From Yoonia sp. (GTDB lineage Bacteria; Pseudomonadota; Alphaproteobacteria; Rhodobacterales; Rhodobacteraceae), in assembly GCA_023955335.1 (NCBI GenBank), contig JAGSGF010000009.1, positions 1-64,000 on the forward strand: DNA of 64,000 bases. The letters are read 5' to 3'. The position numbers and the translations under genes are program-made. Positions within the stretch are counted from its first letter, which is position 1. The number at the start of each line of letters is the position of its first letter. Positions 7,469 through 17,654 of this stretch are shown piece after piece. The notes under the pieces are model-generated. The model searched no databases. It saw nothing but the letters and a program-made list of their open reading frames with translations, and was not told where the DNA came from.

Positions 7469-9400
7469 TTACTCTGCCAAATCCCATGGGTTCGTATAGG
7501 CCCCGAGCGCCTTGGTCACGCCCGCAGCGTCCACGGTTCCGGTCTTGACCAGATAAGCCACAAGCCCGCGTTTCTTATCCTCTGCAACCGACCCGACCTC
7601 TGCGGCAACGCCTGCATTCGCAAGGGCTGCGTTAAAGACACGGGTGATCGCACGTTTGCGCAGATCAGGTTTGAAGATTTTCCCAACGGCCGTCTTTGGC
7701 AATTCATCCATGATTTCCAGATGATTCGGGTGTGCTGCGCGTTCGTGGATGTTTGCCTTGGCATACGTCAACAGCCCTGCCTCGGTCACCGTGGCACCAT
7801 CAACTAGCTCAACATACACGCACGGAATTTCGCCTGCGTGTGCATCTGGCTGGCCAATTGCGCCCGCAAAAGCAACGGCCTCGTGGCCTGCCAGCGCTTC
7901 TTCGATCTCGGCTGGGTCGATGTTGTGGCCACCGCGAATGATCAAATCCTTGGCACGCCCCGTGATCCACAAATAGCCCTCCGCATCGATCCGCCCCAAG
8001 TCGCCAGTGCGCAAATACTGCACCGATTTGCCAAGCGGGCTATTTTCACCCGGATAGAACAAATCCACGTTCTTTGCAGTCTCAGTGTAGGTTTTCCCGT
8101 CATAGACACCAGGAGACGCCACACAAATTTCGCCAACTTCGTCCGTACCGCAATCCAGCTGGGTCACGACGCTCACAATGCGCACATCGGTATAGGGGAA
8201 CGGAATACCGATCGAACCCACGCGCTTTTCCCCGTCAGGCGGGTTAATCGACACCAGACAAGTGGCTTCTGTCAGGCCGTACCCTTCGCAGATCGACAGC
8301 TTAACGTCATTGGGGCCCTTTTCAGCGTTCACCGCCTCTTCAAACCGGCGGTAAAGCTCTAACGGGAGCGGGGACGACCCGCAAAACGCGATGCGCAGGG
8401 TCGAAATGTCGGCATCCACTTTGCGTTGCATCAGAGCAGACAGCGCCGTTGGCACCGTGATCATGAACGTGACTTTGTGCCGCTCGATCAGCTTCCAGAA
8501 ATTATCAAAAACGCCTTCACCGCGGTACCCTTGCGGGGTTGGGAAAACGACATGCGCGCCAGACCCAAGTGATGCGCCAAGCGAAACAATCGCCGCAAAC
8601 ACATGGAACATCGGAAGCGGGCAAATCTGCACGTCTTCTTCTGTGAACAAAAGACGCGCGCCAAGCCAGGCGTTATACACAATCCCGGAATACTTGTGTT
8701 GCGCAACTTTGGGCATGCCGGTCGTGCCACCCGTGTGGAAATAAGCGGCGACGCGGTCAACAGTGCTGTCATCAAACGCCAAAGTCGTCGACTGACGGTC
8801 CATCTCTGCGTTGAAATTCAACACCTTGGCCGTGTGTGTCACAGTGGTCTTGGGGCGGATCAGCGGGACGATCAGCTTTTTAATACCCGTCAGATAGCGG
8901 TGCAAATCAACCTCGAGCACAGTTTGCACGTTGGGTGCCAAAGCCACGGCCTCAGCGGCCTTTTGCGAAACATCTGTCTTTGGGAAGGCCCGCAAAGTGA
9001 CAAGCACCTTTGCGTTTGTCTCGCGCAGGATCGCGGCGATTTGTTCAGCTTCCAGCAGCGGATTGATCGGGTTCACAATCCCAGCGACCTGACCACCAAG
9101 ATACGTCAGAACAGTCTCGTTCGTGTTGGGCAACAGATAGGCGACAACATCCGTTTCGCCGACGCCCAATTCACGGAACATATTCGCGACTTGGGTGGTT
9201 TTGTCTTTCAGCTCGGACCACGAAAAGGTCTCGCATTTGTCCGTTGGGCCCGACATCAACTGAAATGACACCGCGTTGCGGCTTGGAAACTTTTCAGCTG
9301 TTCGACTAAGCAACCCGTAGGTCGTCACCGGCAAATCACGATCACCCCAAACCATTTCGTTCTCAATCGCATCACGATCGACGACAGACACATAAGCCAT
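7469..9400 (-). CDS. Acyl-CoA synthetase (AMP-forming), long form
   Basis: A 643-aa adenylate-forming ligase (ANL superfamily) that activates a carboxylic acid with ATP and then CoA. The phosphate-binding loop reads HTGGTTGMPKVAQ (canonical YTSGTTGxPKG), the A5-type motif is EGYGLTEATC, the hinge region is RTGDLGRIDAEGYLWITGR, and the catalytic lysine lies in KTAVGKIFK near the C-terminus. At about 640 residues it is longer than the usual 540-aa fatty-acyl ligases. Substrate cannot be told from sequence. It stands alone with its own terminator; a GGGAGGAG-type ribosome site precedes the ATG. Confidence 0.85.
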   Translation of the reverse strand: MAYVSVVDRDAIENEMVWGDRDLPVTTYGLLSRTAEKFPSRNAVSFQLMSGPTDKCETFSWSELKDKTTQVANMFRELGVGETDVVAYLLPNTNETVLTYLGGQVAGIVNPINPLLEAEQIAAILRETNAKVLVTLRAFPKTDVSQKAAEAVALAPNVQTVLEVDLHRYLTGIKKLIVPLIRPKTTVTHTAKVLNFNAEMDRQSTTLAFDDSTVDRVAAYFHTGGTTGMPKVAQHKYSGIVYNAWLGARLLFTEEDVQICPLPMFHVFAAIVSLGASLGSGAHVVFPTPQGYRGEGVFDNFWKLIERHKVTFMITVPTALSALMQRKVDADISTLRIAFCGSSPLPLELYRRFEEAVNAEKGPNDVKLSICEGYGLTEATCLVSINPPDGEKRVGSIGIPFPYTDVRIVSVVTQLDCGTDEVGEICVASPGVYDGKTYTETAKNVDLFYPGENSPLGKSVQYLRTGDLGRIDAEGYLWITGRAKDLIIRGGHNIDPAEIEEALAGHEAVAFAGAIGQPDAHAGEIPCVYVELVDGATVTEAGLLTYAKANIHERAAHPNHLEIMDELPKTAVGKIFKPDLRKRAITRVFNAALANAGVAAEVGSVAEDKKRGLVAYLVKTGTVDAAGVTKALGAYTNPWDLAE

Positions 9401-9513
9401 ACTAATCTCCTCCCCTGTTAGCTTTTCACAGTAATTCGGCCTGTGAAATCACGCTGGGATTAGACTGTGGAATTAATCGCAATTAGGCAAGTCTGACGCT
9501 ACGAAATCCGCGA

Positions 9514-11307
9514 TTATTGCACCGGTTCGCCACTTGTGAACTGCAATCGGGCCAAGCGGGCATAAAGCCCACCCTCGGCCACGAGGTCGTCATGGGTTCC
9601 CATCGCCACAATCCGCCCCTGATCAAACACGATGATCCGGTCGGCCTGTTTGACGGTCGCAAGGCGGTGCGCCACGATAATTGTTGTCCGGGTCCGGGCA
9701 AGGTCTTCTACCGCAGTTTGCACGGCCAATTCGCTTTCGGCATCCAATGCGCTTGTCGCCTCGTCGAGCAACAAGATCGGCGCATCGCGCAAAATCGCGC
9801 GCGCAATTGCGATCCGTTGCTTTTGTCCACCTGACAGCATCACACCACGTTCGCCAACATTGCTGTCGTATCCATCCGGCAGCGCGCTCAGGAAATCATG
9901 TGCAGCGGCGGCACGCGCGGCGGTCTCGACCTCGGCATCTGTCGCATCAGGGCGACCGAACCGAATGTTTTCACGCGCCGTATCGGCAAAGATCACAGGG
10001 TCTTGGGGGACAAGTGCGACCTGCTTGCGAAAGTCCATTCGCGCCATATCGCGCAGGTCAACGCCATCAATTTTTATGGCTCCTTGCTGCGGGTCATAGA
10101 ACCGCTGCAGCAATTGAATAACGGTGGATTTACCCGCGCCAGACGGGCCGACCAAGGCGATGCTTTCACCCGGTTTCACCGTCAGCGATATCTCATCCAA
10201 GGCTGAAATACTTGGCCGCCCCGGATAGGCGAAGGTCACATTTTCAAAGGTGATTGCAGCGGCGTGTGTATCCGGCACAGCAACCGGCGACACAGGGTCA
10301 GTCACGGCATCGTCAGCGTTAAGCAGCTCCACAAGCCGTTCAGTCGCGCCCGCAGCCCGCTGCAATTCGCCCCAAATTTCGGTCAATGCGCCCAGCGCGC
10401 CTGCAACCATGATCGTGTAAATCATAAATTGGACAAGCTCGCCGATACTGATCGTGCCATCGCGCACGTCGGCGGCCCCCATCCAAAGGAAGCCAACAAC
10501 GGCGGAAAATGCAATAAAGATCACGATCGCGGTCATCACGGCGCGGGTTTCAATCCGGCGCTTGGCCACGACATAGCTTTTCTCGGTCACACCGTGGAAT
10601 TTAGCCCGCGACAGGTTTTCATGGGTAAACGCTTGCACAGTTTGGGCGGCAAGCAGTTGTTCGGACGCGTCACCGGATGATTTGGCGATCCAATCCTGAT
10701 TCTCCCGGCTGAGTTTGCGAACACGGCGGCCCAACAAAACAATGGGAATCAACACCACAGGGATTGGCCACAAAACAAGGCCCGTCATCTTCACTGACGT
10801 CCACAGCATCAGGCCGATGCCACCAAACAAGATCAGCACATTGCGCAGCGCGACTGACACTGACGACCCGATCACGGACAAGATAAGCGTCGTGTCTGTT
10901 GTGATCCGGCTGAGGACTTCACCGGTCATAACGCGTTCAAAAAACGCAGGCGACATGCCGATCATTTTGTCGAACACAGCAACGCGAATATCGGCAACGA
11001 TGCGTTCACCCAACCGCGTCACAAGGTAATAGCGCAGCGCAGTCCCCACAGCCAAAAGAGCGGCCACGACAAACGCCATGGCAAAGTAGCGATCCAGCAA
11101 GTTATTTTCAGCAACATCAAAGTTATCAACGACTTGACGGACAGCCAGCGGCATCACAAGCGAAATCAAGGCCGTAAACGTCAGCGCAATCAACGCCAGA
11201 AACACCATACCTTTATAAGGCTTTACAAACGGTAAAAGTTGCCCCATCGCGCCGACCTTTTTGGATGGTGCGCGCTTATCGGCGGCATAGCTTTCGGGGG
11301 CTGACAT
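9514..11307 (-). CDS. MsbA-like ABC half-transporter (fused permease and ATPase)
   Basis: A 597-aa type-IV ABC exporter half. Residues about 25-310 hold six membrane helices. The C-terminal ATPase carries Walker A GPSGAGKST, signature LSGGQKQRIAIARA, Walker B ILLLDEATSALD and the H-loop IIVAHRLATV, so it looks fully active. Such proteins act as homodimers exporting lipids, lipid-linked molecules or drugs; the substrate is unknown here. It has no neighbouring partner gene. tRNA-Gly lies directly upstream on the same strand. Confidence 0.93.
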   Translation of the reverse strand: MSAPESYAADKRAPSKKVGAMGQLLPFVKPYKGMVFLALIALTFTALISLVMPLAVRQVVDNFDVAENNLLDRYFAMAFVVAALLAVGTALRYYLVTRLGERIVADIRVAVFDKMIGMSPAFFERVMTGEVLSRITTDTTLILSVIGSSVSVALRNVLILFGGIGLMLWTSVKMTGLVLWPIPVVLIPIVLLGRRVRKLSRENQDWIAKSSGDASEQLLAAQTVQAFTHENLSRAKFHGVTEKSYVVAKRRIETRAVMTAIVIFIAFSAVVGFLWMGAADVRDGTISIGELVQFMIYTIMVAGALGALTEIWGELQRAAGATERLVELLNADDAVTDPVSPVAVPDTHAAAITFENVTFAYPGRPSISALDEISLTVKPGESIALVGPSGAGKSTVIQLLQRFYDPQQGAIKIDGVDLRDMARMDFRKQVALVPQDPVIFADTARENIRFGRPDATDAEVETAARAAAAHDFLSALPDGYDSNVGERGVMLSGGQKQRIAIARAILRDAPILLLDEATSALDAESELAVQTAVEDLARTRTTIIVAHRLATVKQADRIIVFDQGRIVAMGTHDDLVAEGGLYARLARLQFTSGEPVQ

Positions 11308-11353
11308 TGTAGCATTCCTTTGCGCGACATCACAGGTTGCACACGGAAAGGAT

Positions 11354-11427
11354 TGGAGCGGGCGACGGGAATCGAACCCGTGTCTTCAGTTTGGAAAACT
11401 GAGGTCTTACCATTACACAACGCCCGC
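11354..11427 (-). tRNA. tRNA-Gly (TCC)
   Basis: The minus strand folds with acceptor GCGGGCG/CGCCCGC, anticodon stem TCAGT/ACTGA with loop TTTCCAA giving TCC, T-arm CGGG-TTCGATT-CCCG, discriminator T and encoded CCA. It precedes the ABC exporter gene. Confidence 0.94.
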
Positions 11428-11548
11428 ATGCACGTTTTCTATATGGCGATGGATGCCGGGCATGCAACCCCATATTGCGCATTTGCCTGCCATAAGTTTG
11501 CAAGAATCATCTCTTAATCGTTGTGATGCCCGAATACGCCTTTGAACA

Positions 11549-11885
11549 ATGACGCAAATGGCGCGACGCTTGATTGCACTCGCCACCGCCTGTCGACTGC
11601 TTTCGGATCACCAGTTAGCGCGGCAGAACATGTAATCATGCTGCTGCGTGAAGGGTATTTTCAAACCGTCACGAACTTGACTGCTGGCGATGCGTTTAAA
11701 TTTGTAAATAATGTGGATTTCGGGGCGCAGGTACGCGACTGCAACGGAACATCATTCTTGACGTCCGTTGTTCCGAACGGTGGCAGCAGAACCATTTCGG
11801 TGGCCGACTTGCTTGCCAACAACAACAAGGGATTTCGGCCCGCCTGTTTTACCGGCAATGGGGGGGGCGCTATTTTCGTTACTAA
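11549..11885 (+). pseudogene. Frameshifted exported small protein (cupredoxin-like pattern, uncertain)
   Basis: Two reading frames combine into one plausible secreted protein. From ATG 11549 or 11558 the frame gives MARRLIALATA, a signal-peptide start, then a premature stop at 11632. The next frame from about 11590 gives LSTAFGSPVSA followed by AEHVIMLLREGYFQTV and a further stretch of beta-like sequence. One base must be added near 11588-11592 to join them. The second frame runs through a run of eight Gs (11860-11867) and on into the opposite-strand SRAP gene; with nine Gs it would stop at 11885. Both lesions are in the same direction. Start of the mature part resembles small blue-copper-type proteins, but I see no full set of copper ligands. 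Confidence 0.5.
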
Positions 11886-11913
11886 AACTACCACGACGAA
11901 TATTGGGGCGGGG

Positions 11914-12582
11914 TTAGCTATGCTGCGGCCCCAAATAGACCCACTGCTTCTGGGAATTATCCTCCCCCCTGCCCGAATTAATCTGCGTGCTTACCCTTTG
12001 AAAATGAAGCGCGTCCTCGGGTGCGCTTTTCATCAATAGTGCCGCCCCTTTTCCACGTTCACCGAGCCAGAGCGCCCATTGATCAGGCGTCAAAATTACT
12101 GGCAGCCGGTGGTGGATTTTTGCCATGGCAGCGTTGGCGGCTGTGGTGACGATGGCAAAAGTATCCTGGTCATCCCATTGCTGCCAAATGCCGCCGAAAA
12201 CCATTGGTTTCGCGTCTGTACGGGTCACATACCACGGCAGGGGTTTGTCGCCATCCCCCCGCTCCCATTCGTAAAACCCAGTTACCGCGACCAAGCAACG
12301 GCGGGTCCGGCAAGCATCGCGAAAGGCTGGCTTCTCAGCAATCGTTTCGGATCGTGCGTTGATCAGCAGCGGGCCACTATTGGGTTTTTGATACCATTTG
12401 GGGATGAAACCCCAGCGCATAGGCCGTAAGCGGCGCAGCCCGTCTGATGATGTCACAACCCCAACTTGGGTGGTCGGGCAGACGTTATAGTCGGGCACAT
12501 CTGGCAGATCGTTGGACGCGTTCGCATCAAACATCTGGGCCATCGCTGCATGGGGCAATGTAAATACCATACGTCCGCACAT
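11914..12582 (-). CDS. SOS-response-associated peptidase (SRAP / YedK family)
   Basis: A 222-aa SRAP protein. The family (bacterial YedK, human HMCES) forms a stable thiazolidine crosslink with abasic sites in single-stranded DNA through the amino-terminal cysteine. The start is fixed by this: ATG 12582 gives MCGR, exposing Cys2 after methionine removal. Other family marks seen: the WGFIPKW block, NARSET, the catalytic-site glutamate in GFYEW, and HHRLPVIL holding the conserved histidine. A longer upstream reading is not supported. Lies alone, convergent with the remnant at 11549-11885. Confidence 0.93.
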   Translation of the reverse strand: MCGRMVFTLPHAAMAQMFDANASNDLPDVPDYNVCPTTQVGVVTSSDGLRRLRPMRWGFIPKWYQKPNSGPLLINARSETIAEKPAFRDACRTRRCLVAVTGFYEWERGDGDKPLPWYVTRTDAKPMVFGGIWQQWDDQDTFAIVTTAANAAMAKIHHRLPVILTPDQWALWLGERGKGAALLMKSAPEDALHFQRVSTQINSGRGEDNSQKQWVYLGPQHS

Positions 12583-12720
12583 ACGGTGACTATAGCGGCA
12601 AAATTGGCCGCGAAAAGTGTGTCGTTCACGCACAAGTTTCAGATATGTCGATTTGCCGCCCCCAGCGAAGCGTACAACGTCTGCAGCTTTGGGCTCCAAG
12701 CCGACATGCGACAATAAAAA

Positions 12721-12755
12721 GCCCCCGCCGCACACCTGCGACGGGGGCAATTTTT
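12721..12755 (-). terminator. Intrinsic terminator after the 5'-nucleotidase gene
   Basis: GCCCCCGCCGCA (12721-12732) pairs with TGCGACGGGGGC (12737-12748) as a 12-bp stem with one mismatch and a 4-base loop. The flanks are A5 and T5, so it can work in either direction; the minus-strand gene ending at 12771 is the natural user. The T-tract on that strand is at 12716-12720. Confidence 0.8.
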
Positions 12756-12770
12756 CGACTGAGCAAGTGA

Positions 12771-14330
12771 TTATTTCACTGTGATCCGACCGTCTGTATA
12801 AGGCGCGTAGTCCCCTTGGGCCGCCATATAGTCTGCCATCACTTCAGCCAGATCTGGGCCAAAGTCATAGGCGTTGGCTGCGTCGCGGAACATTTTGTAG
12901 CCGTCGCCGCCGCCCCGCACATAGTTGTTGGACACAACACCGTAGGTGACTGCCAGATCGATGGCTGCATCGCCGACCATCACGTCTGAAATCCGTGCGC
13001 CCACTTCGGCAGCAGGATCAACCGTGAACGACATGCCTGCCACTTGCGGGAACCGACCGGCGACGTCTTCGTACTCGGACACACCGTTTTCAAGCGCCGC
13101 GATGATCATTGCGCCGGATGCCTCGAATGTGGACAGCGTGTTCTGGAACGGAAGCACTGTATAGACTTCGCCCATTGTGACGTCGCCTGCGTCGATCGAC
13201 GACCGCACACCGCCAGAGTTTGCGATTGCAATCACCACGCCTTGGTTGGCCACACGGTCAAGCATCGCGTCAGCCACAAGGTTGCCCATTTCGCATTCCA
13301 TCACGCGACAGACCGACCGGTCGCCCTCAATAACGGAGGCCGATGACGCCACGACTTTGGTCCGGATTTCTTCCAAAGGTATGGCCATTTCAGCGATACG
13401 TGCGACTGTTTCTGCGTCTTCGGCAACGGTGCCGTCGATGCTGATCGGCTCACCCACAGCTGTGATGATTTCGCCAGCATCGTTGAACGTGACGTTCAGC
13501 TCGCCCAGATATTTACCGTAGGCATAGGCCTGCACAATGGCTGTATCCCCGACCATCGTTGGATATGGGCCAGAGGCGCGTTCGTTCGTGTTGGACAACA
13601 GCGTGTTGGAATGGCCGCCGACGATCACATCAACACCCGTGGTGTTGGCCGCAACCACTTGGTCAACCGCATAGCTCGAGTGGGACAGCACGATGATCTT
13701 GTTCACGCCCATCTCAGTCAGCTTGTCAACTTCGCCTTGCACCGCGTCAGATGGATCAGTGAAGATCACGTTATCGCCCGGGCTGGCCAGATCATCCGTG
13801 TCTTGTGGCGTCAGGCCGATCAGTCCAATTTTTTCGCCACCACGTTCGATCACAGTGGATTTCGCCAGCTTACCAGCAAGCATTGGCTCACCGGACACAT
13901 CCGCGTTGGACATCAGGATCGGGAAGTTGACCGCATCCATGAAAGACGCCAGCACTTCTGGTCCGTCGTCAAATTCGTGGTTGCCGACGGTCATACCGTC
14001 ATAGGCTAGCTTGTTCATCATCTCGGCGGCAAGTTTGCCTTTGTAGTATGTGTAGAACAGCGTCCCTTGGAACTGGTCGCCGCCGTCCACGAGGATCGCG
14101 TTATTGGTCCGTGCGCGCGCATCTTTGATCGCCGTCACAAGACGCGCAGTCCCGCCAAAGCATTTCCCCTCAGCGTTGTCTTGCGCACCACAGCCGCTGT
14201 CATATTTGCTGACCGGCTCGAACCGCGCGTGAAAATCATTGGTATGCAAGATCGTCAGCGAATAATCCGCCGCCGCCATGCCAGCGGTCATCGCCAGCGC
14301 ACAAGTGGATGTCAAGATACGTGAAAGCAT
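12771..14330 (-). CDS. Periplasmic bifunctional UDP-sugar hydrolase / 5'-nucleotidase
   Basis: A 519-aa secreted metallophosphoesterase of the UshA/NutA type that releases nucleosides and phosphate from extracellular nucleotides. Start at ATG 14330 gives a clear signal peptide (MLSRILTSTCALAMTAG, cleavage after about residue 21). Metal motifs in order: HTNDFHARFEP, DGGDQFQG, VGNHEFDDG, LSHSSYAVD and VGGHSNT. The C-terminal 5'-nucleotidase domain begins near residue 330 and includes ANSGGVRSSIDAGDVT and a later FRDAANAYDF substrate-binding block. It could feed the nucleoside-salvage operon at 32.8-37.3 kb. Confidence 0.92.
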   Translation of the reverse strand: MLSRILTSTCALAMTAGMAAADYSLTILHTNDFHARFEPVSKYDSGCGAQDNAEGKCFGGTARLVTAIKDARARTNNAILVDGGDQFQGTLFYTYYKGKLAAEMMNKLAYDGMTVGNHEFDDGPEVLASFMDAVNFPILMSNADVSGEPMLAGKLAKSTVIERGGEKIGLIGLTPQDTDDLASPGDNVIFTDPSDAVQGEVDKLTEMGVNKIIVLSHSSYAVDQVVAANTTGVDVIVGGHSNTLLSNTNERASGPYPTMVGDTAIVQAYAYGKYLGELNVTFNDAGEIITAVGEPISIDGTVAEDAETVARIAEMAIPLEEIRTKVVASSASVIEGDRSVCRVMECEMGNLVADAMLDRVANQGVVIAIANSGGVRSSIDAGDVTMGEVYTVLPFQNTLSTFEASGAMIIAALENGVSEYEDVAGRFPQVAGMSFTVDPAAEVGARISDVMVGDAAIDLAVTYGVVSNNYVRGGGDGYKMFRDAANAYDFGPDLAEVMADYMAAQGDYAPYTDGRITVK

Positions 14331-14466
14331 GTTTGGGTCCCCCAAGGTTGGATTTGGATTACAGTGGCCCGTCCCCCCAGTGTGAGTCAAATGCCGATCG
14401 CCTTACCTTGCGACAGTTGCGTGACATTTCACCTGCTTGACCAATCTGTGTGCAGCGTCCAAACCA

Positions 14467-14805
14467 ATGCCCATGTTGATATACAAAATTTTCCGCGGCG
14501 CCGAGTGGGCGAACCTGCAAGCCAAGGGCACAACCAAAGGTGCGCCCATTGATCTGGCCGATGGCTATGTGCATTTTTCAGGGGCCGACACCGTAGCCAA
14601 AACCGCAGCACTGTATTTCGCAGATGTGCCTGATCTGATGCTTATTGCGGTTCAAGCAGATGGTCTGGACGGGTTGGACTGGGAAATATCGCGTGGCGGT
14701 GCGTCTTTCCCCCATCTTTACCGCGAATTATCCATGGCTGATGTGGTCTGGGCCAAGCCTTTGCCTATCGCCGACGGCACCCACCAATTTCCGGAGCTAT
14801 CATGA
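14467..14805 (+). CDS. DUF952 family protein
   Basis: A 112-aa cytosolic protein of the DUF952 family, function unknown. Family marks: the N-terminal [10 protein letters not shown], the [12 protein letters not shown] block with its conserved histidine, and [16 protein letters not shown]. Either ATG 14467 or ATG 14473 is possible; no strong ribosome site separates them. Its TGA overlaps the pyrD start as ATGA, so it is translationally coupled to pyrD, a pairing I regard as common in this family of bacteria. Confidence 0.85.
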   Translation: MPMLIYKIFRGAEWANLQAKGTTKGAPIDLADGYVHFSGADTVAKTAALYFADVPDLMLIAVQADGLDGLDWEISRGGASFPHLYRELSMADVVWAKPLPIADGTHQFPELS

Positions 14806-15851
14806 GACTGATTGAAAACATTGGCCTGCGCGCACTGCGCATGATGGATCCAGAGCGCGCCCATGGTCTGTCGATCAAGGCATTGCAGATGGGTCTTGGC
14901 CCCAAACGTGGTCCGTTCACGTCAGACCGCTTGCGCACCACGGTTGCCGGATTGGACTTGCCGAACCCCATTGGCTTGGCTGCTGGATTTGACAAGAACG
15001 CCACTGCGTTGCGCCCATTGTCCCGCTGCGGGTTCGGATTTCTGGAAGTTGGTGCGGTGACACCCCGCGCCCAACCCGGAAACCCTCAACCCCGCTTGTT
15101 TCGTTTGAAAAAAGATCGTGCTGCGATCAACCGCTTTGGGTTCAATAACAAGGGCATGGATTTGGCGTTGGCACGTCTGACGGTGCGCCCCGAAGGGATC
15201 ATTGGCCTGAACCTTGGTGCCAATAAAGACAGCAAAGATCGGTCGGCTGATTTTTCCACCGTTCTTGCGCATTGCGGCGAATTTCTGGATTTCGCCACGG
15301 TGAATGTATCATCCCCCAACACAGAAAGCCTGCGCGATTTGCAAGGCAAAGCCGCCCTCGCCGCGCTGCTCGACAGTGTGATGCAGACGAATGCGGCGCT
15401 GGATCGTCCGGTGTCAATCTTCCTTAAAATCGCGCCCGATCTTGATGAAGCAGAGCTGGACGATGTCGCCGCCGTGGCCAATCCGTCAGGCATTGCAGGG
15501 ATCATCACAACGAACACAACGCTGGACCGTACAGGCTTGCATGGCAAATATGCCCGCGAGTCTGGCGGCTTGTCGGGTCAACCTTTGTTTGAAAAATCCA
15601 CCCGTGTGTTGGCGCAGATGTCTGAACGCACCGATCTGCCGTTGATCGGTGTGGGTGGCGTTGGATCAGCAGAGCAAGCCTATGCCAAAATCCGTGCCGG
15701 TGCGTCCGCTGTGCAGCTTTACACCGCACTTGTTTACGGCGGCATTTCGCTGGCCGATGAGATTGCACGTGGCCTTGATAAGCTGCTGGCGAAAGACGGG
15801 TTTGCCAATGTCGCGGATGCTGTGGGAACAGGGCGCGCGGATTATTTGTGA
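14802..15851 (+). CDS. pyrD: Dihydroorotate dehydrogenase (quinone), class 2
   Basis: A 349-aa membrane-associated FMN enzyme that oxidises dihydroorotate to orotate with ubiquinone, step four of pyrimidine synthesis. Class 2 features: an amphipathic N-terminal extension, [17 protein letters not shown], the catalytic serine in [24 protein letters not shown] and [11 protein letters not shown]. Full length. Its 3' end overlaps the convergent MATE gene by ten bases. Confidence 0.96.
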   Translation: MRLIENIGLRALRMMDPERAHGLSIKALQMGLGPKRGPFTSDRLRTTVAGLDLPNPIGLAAGFDKNATALRPLSRCGFGFLEVGAVTPRAQPGNPQPRLFRLKKDRAAINRFGFNNKGMDLALARLTVRPEGIIGLNLGANKDSKDRSADFSTVLAHCGEFLDFATVNVSSPNTESLRDLQGKAALAALLDSVMQTNAALDRPVSIFLKIAPDLDEAELDDVAAVANPSGIAGIITTNTTLDRTGLHGKYARESGGLSGQPLFEKSTRVLAQMSERTDLPLIGVGGVGSAEQAYAKIRAGASAVQLYTALVYGGISLADEIARGLDKLLAKDGFANVADAVGTGRADYL

Positions 15852-17170
15852 GCTGCCGCCTCGAGCCCCGGATATTTCCAGCCAAGCGTCGCGCCGCGCA
15901 CAATAAAGCTTAACAACAGTCCGATCCACAGTCCGTGATTACCGAAAACCGCCATCAACGGGATCACAGCAGCGAAATACGCGACGGCCGAGATAATCAT
16001 CATGTTGCGCATATCGTGTGACCGTGTTGCCCCGATGAATATGCCGTCAAACATCCAAGCCGCGACGCCAACAATGGGGGCCGCGACCATGTAAGGCAGG
16101 TAAATGCGGGCGGTTGACTGGACCTCAGGTGCAGTGGTCATGATGTCGATTATCGACGGGCCTGCGACCGCAAATGCAAGGGCAAGCGCGCCACAGATTG
16201 CGGCTCCCCAACCGCTGGTCAGCAGCGCACCACGCCGGAGCCTCGCTACGTTTTTAGCGCCCATCGCTTGGCCGACAAGGCTTTCTGCGGCGGCCGCGAA
16301 CCCATCAAGCGCATAGGCGGTGACGTGCAGAAATTGCAGCAGGATTTGGTTGGCGGCGAGGTTAACATCGCCAAAGTCTGCGCCCCAGAACAGGAAGCTG
16401 ACGAAGATCGCTTGTAATAACACCGACCGGATCAGAATATCGGAATTCACAACGCCCATGTTGATCAGGCGCAGGCGGTCGAACACCCGCGCCGTGTTGC
16501 GCCATGCGGTCCCTGCAAATGCGTCGCGGCAAAGCCACAGGCCCAGCGCCAATCCGCCCCATTCTGCAATGAATGTCGCCCAACCGACGCCCGCGACCCC
16601 CCACTCAAAATGCAACACCAACAGCAAATCGAGTCCGATATTCAGGCCGTTCATCACAACTTGGATTGCGAACACCCCTGCAGTGCGTTCTTGGGCGATG
16701 AGCCAACCGATGATGCCATAAAGCCCGATGGTCGCGGGTGCCGACCAGACCCGAATGCTCATGTATTGCCGTGCAAGGTTTTCCACCTCTTGGCTGGCAG
16801 GTGATACTTTGAACGCAAGCCAGAACAGCGGGATCTGGCCCAAGATCATGACGGCCCCTGCCCCCAACCCGATCAGCAATGACCGCGACAGGAGTGCGGC
16901 GACTTCGGCGTCATCATTTGCACCCGCAGCTTGGGCGGTCAGGCCCGCCGTGCCCATGCGCAGGAACCCGAAAATCCAGTAGAATGCGGTCAGGATCACC
17001 GCGCCGATCCCGACAGCACCGATGGGGGCTGCCAGTCCAAGTTGCCCAACAACGCCTGTGTCCACGACCCCAAGGATCGGCACAGTCGCGTTGGACAGCA
17101 CGATTGGCAGCGCGATATGCAGGACACGGCGATGTGTTAATGGCTTGGGCGTCAGGGACGTATTAGCCAT
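15842..17170 (-). CDS. MATE family efflux transporter
   Basis: A 442-aa inner-membrane protein with about 12 hydrophobic helices in two repeats, of the DinF-like branch of MATE transporters, which export cationic drugs or metabolites using a proton or sodium gradient. The N-terminus has [19 protein letters not shown], a typical first helix with the conserved aspartate, and the middle has a [15 protein letters not shown] segment. The start overlaps the stop of the upstream thioesterase gene by eight bases, so both belong to one leftward transcript. It overlaps pyrD tail to tail. Confidence 0.9.
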   Translation of the reverse strand: MANTSLTPKPLTHRRVLHIALPIVLSNATVPILGVVDTGVVGQLGLAAPIGAVGIGAVILTAFYWIFGFLRMGTAGLTAQAAGANDDAEVAALLSRSLLIGLGAGAVMILGQIPLFWLAFKVSPASQEVENLARQYMSIRVWSAPATIGLYGIIGWLIAQERTAGVFAIQVVMNGLNIGLDLLLVLHFEWGVAGVGWATFIAEWGGLALGLWLCRDAFAGTAWRNTARVFDRLRLINMGVVNSDILIRSVLLQAIFVSFLFWGADFGDVNLAANQILLQFLHVTAYALDGFAAAAESLVGQAMGAKNVARLRRGALLTSGWGAAICGALALAFAVAGPSIIDIMTTAPEVQSTARIYLPYMVAAPIVGVAAWMFDGIFIGATRSHDMRNMMIISAVAYFAAVIPLMAVFGNHGLWIGLLLSFIVRGATLGWKYPGLEAAAHK

Positions 17171-17654
17171 CGCGTGTGGGCATCAGGAAATGACCCGTCG
17201 CTTGGGCAAACATGCGGGTACGATTGTCTTGCCAACCTTCGACATGGACCGACGCATAGCGCCTGCCAGACCGGTTCACCCGTGCGCGTGCATATGCATC
17301 GCGCGGCAAACCAGAGCGCAGATAATCAACGCTGAAATCAATCGTTTTAGGCAGCAGGATGCGTGGGCTATCTTCCGTGATCTTGCCCGCCTCCATGTCT
17401 TCCCATGTCATGGCCCACGACAGCTCGATAATCGCCGCAGTTTCAAGGAACGCTGCGGTGACACCTCCGTGCAGCGCAGGGATCATCGGATTGCCGATGT
17501 TGCGCTCGTTGTACGGCAGGACCGCGGTTAACTCGTCGCCGTGACGCTCGAAACTGATGCCAAGGAATTGCACATAAGGCACTCCAGCAACCAGATTTTG
17601 CAGCATCGCATCGCGGCGCTGTTTCACGATTTGGACAGGTTCAGGGCGCTTCAT
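17163..17654 (-). CDS. PaaI family thioesterase
   Basis: A 163-aa hotdog-fold protein. The conserved HGGVTAAFLETAA block (about residues 81-93) carries the active-site region of PaaI-type acyl-CoA thioesterases, and SVDYLRSGLPRD matches the second conserved strand. Substrate unknown. It is chained to the next thioesterase gene by an ATGA overlap and to the MATE gene by eight bases. Confidence 0.85.
   Translation of the reverse strand: MKRPEPVQIVKQRRDAMLQNLVAGVPYVQFLGISFERHGDELTAVLPYNERNIGNPMIPALHGGVTAAFLETAAIIELSWAMTWEDMEAGKITEDSPRILLPKTIDFSVDYLRSGLPRDAYARARVNRSGRRYASVHVEGWQDNRTRMFAQATGHFLMPTRDG

Noticed and set aside
11542-12039. Single intact plus-strand gene from the TTG at 11542 to 12039
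   Set aside because: Its first part lacks the signal peptide that sits in the next frame and its last part runs antisense through the SRAP gene, so a frameshifted shorter gene explains the data better.
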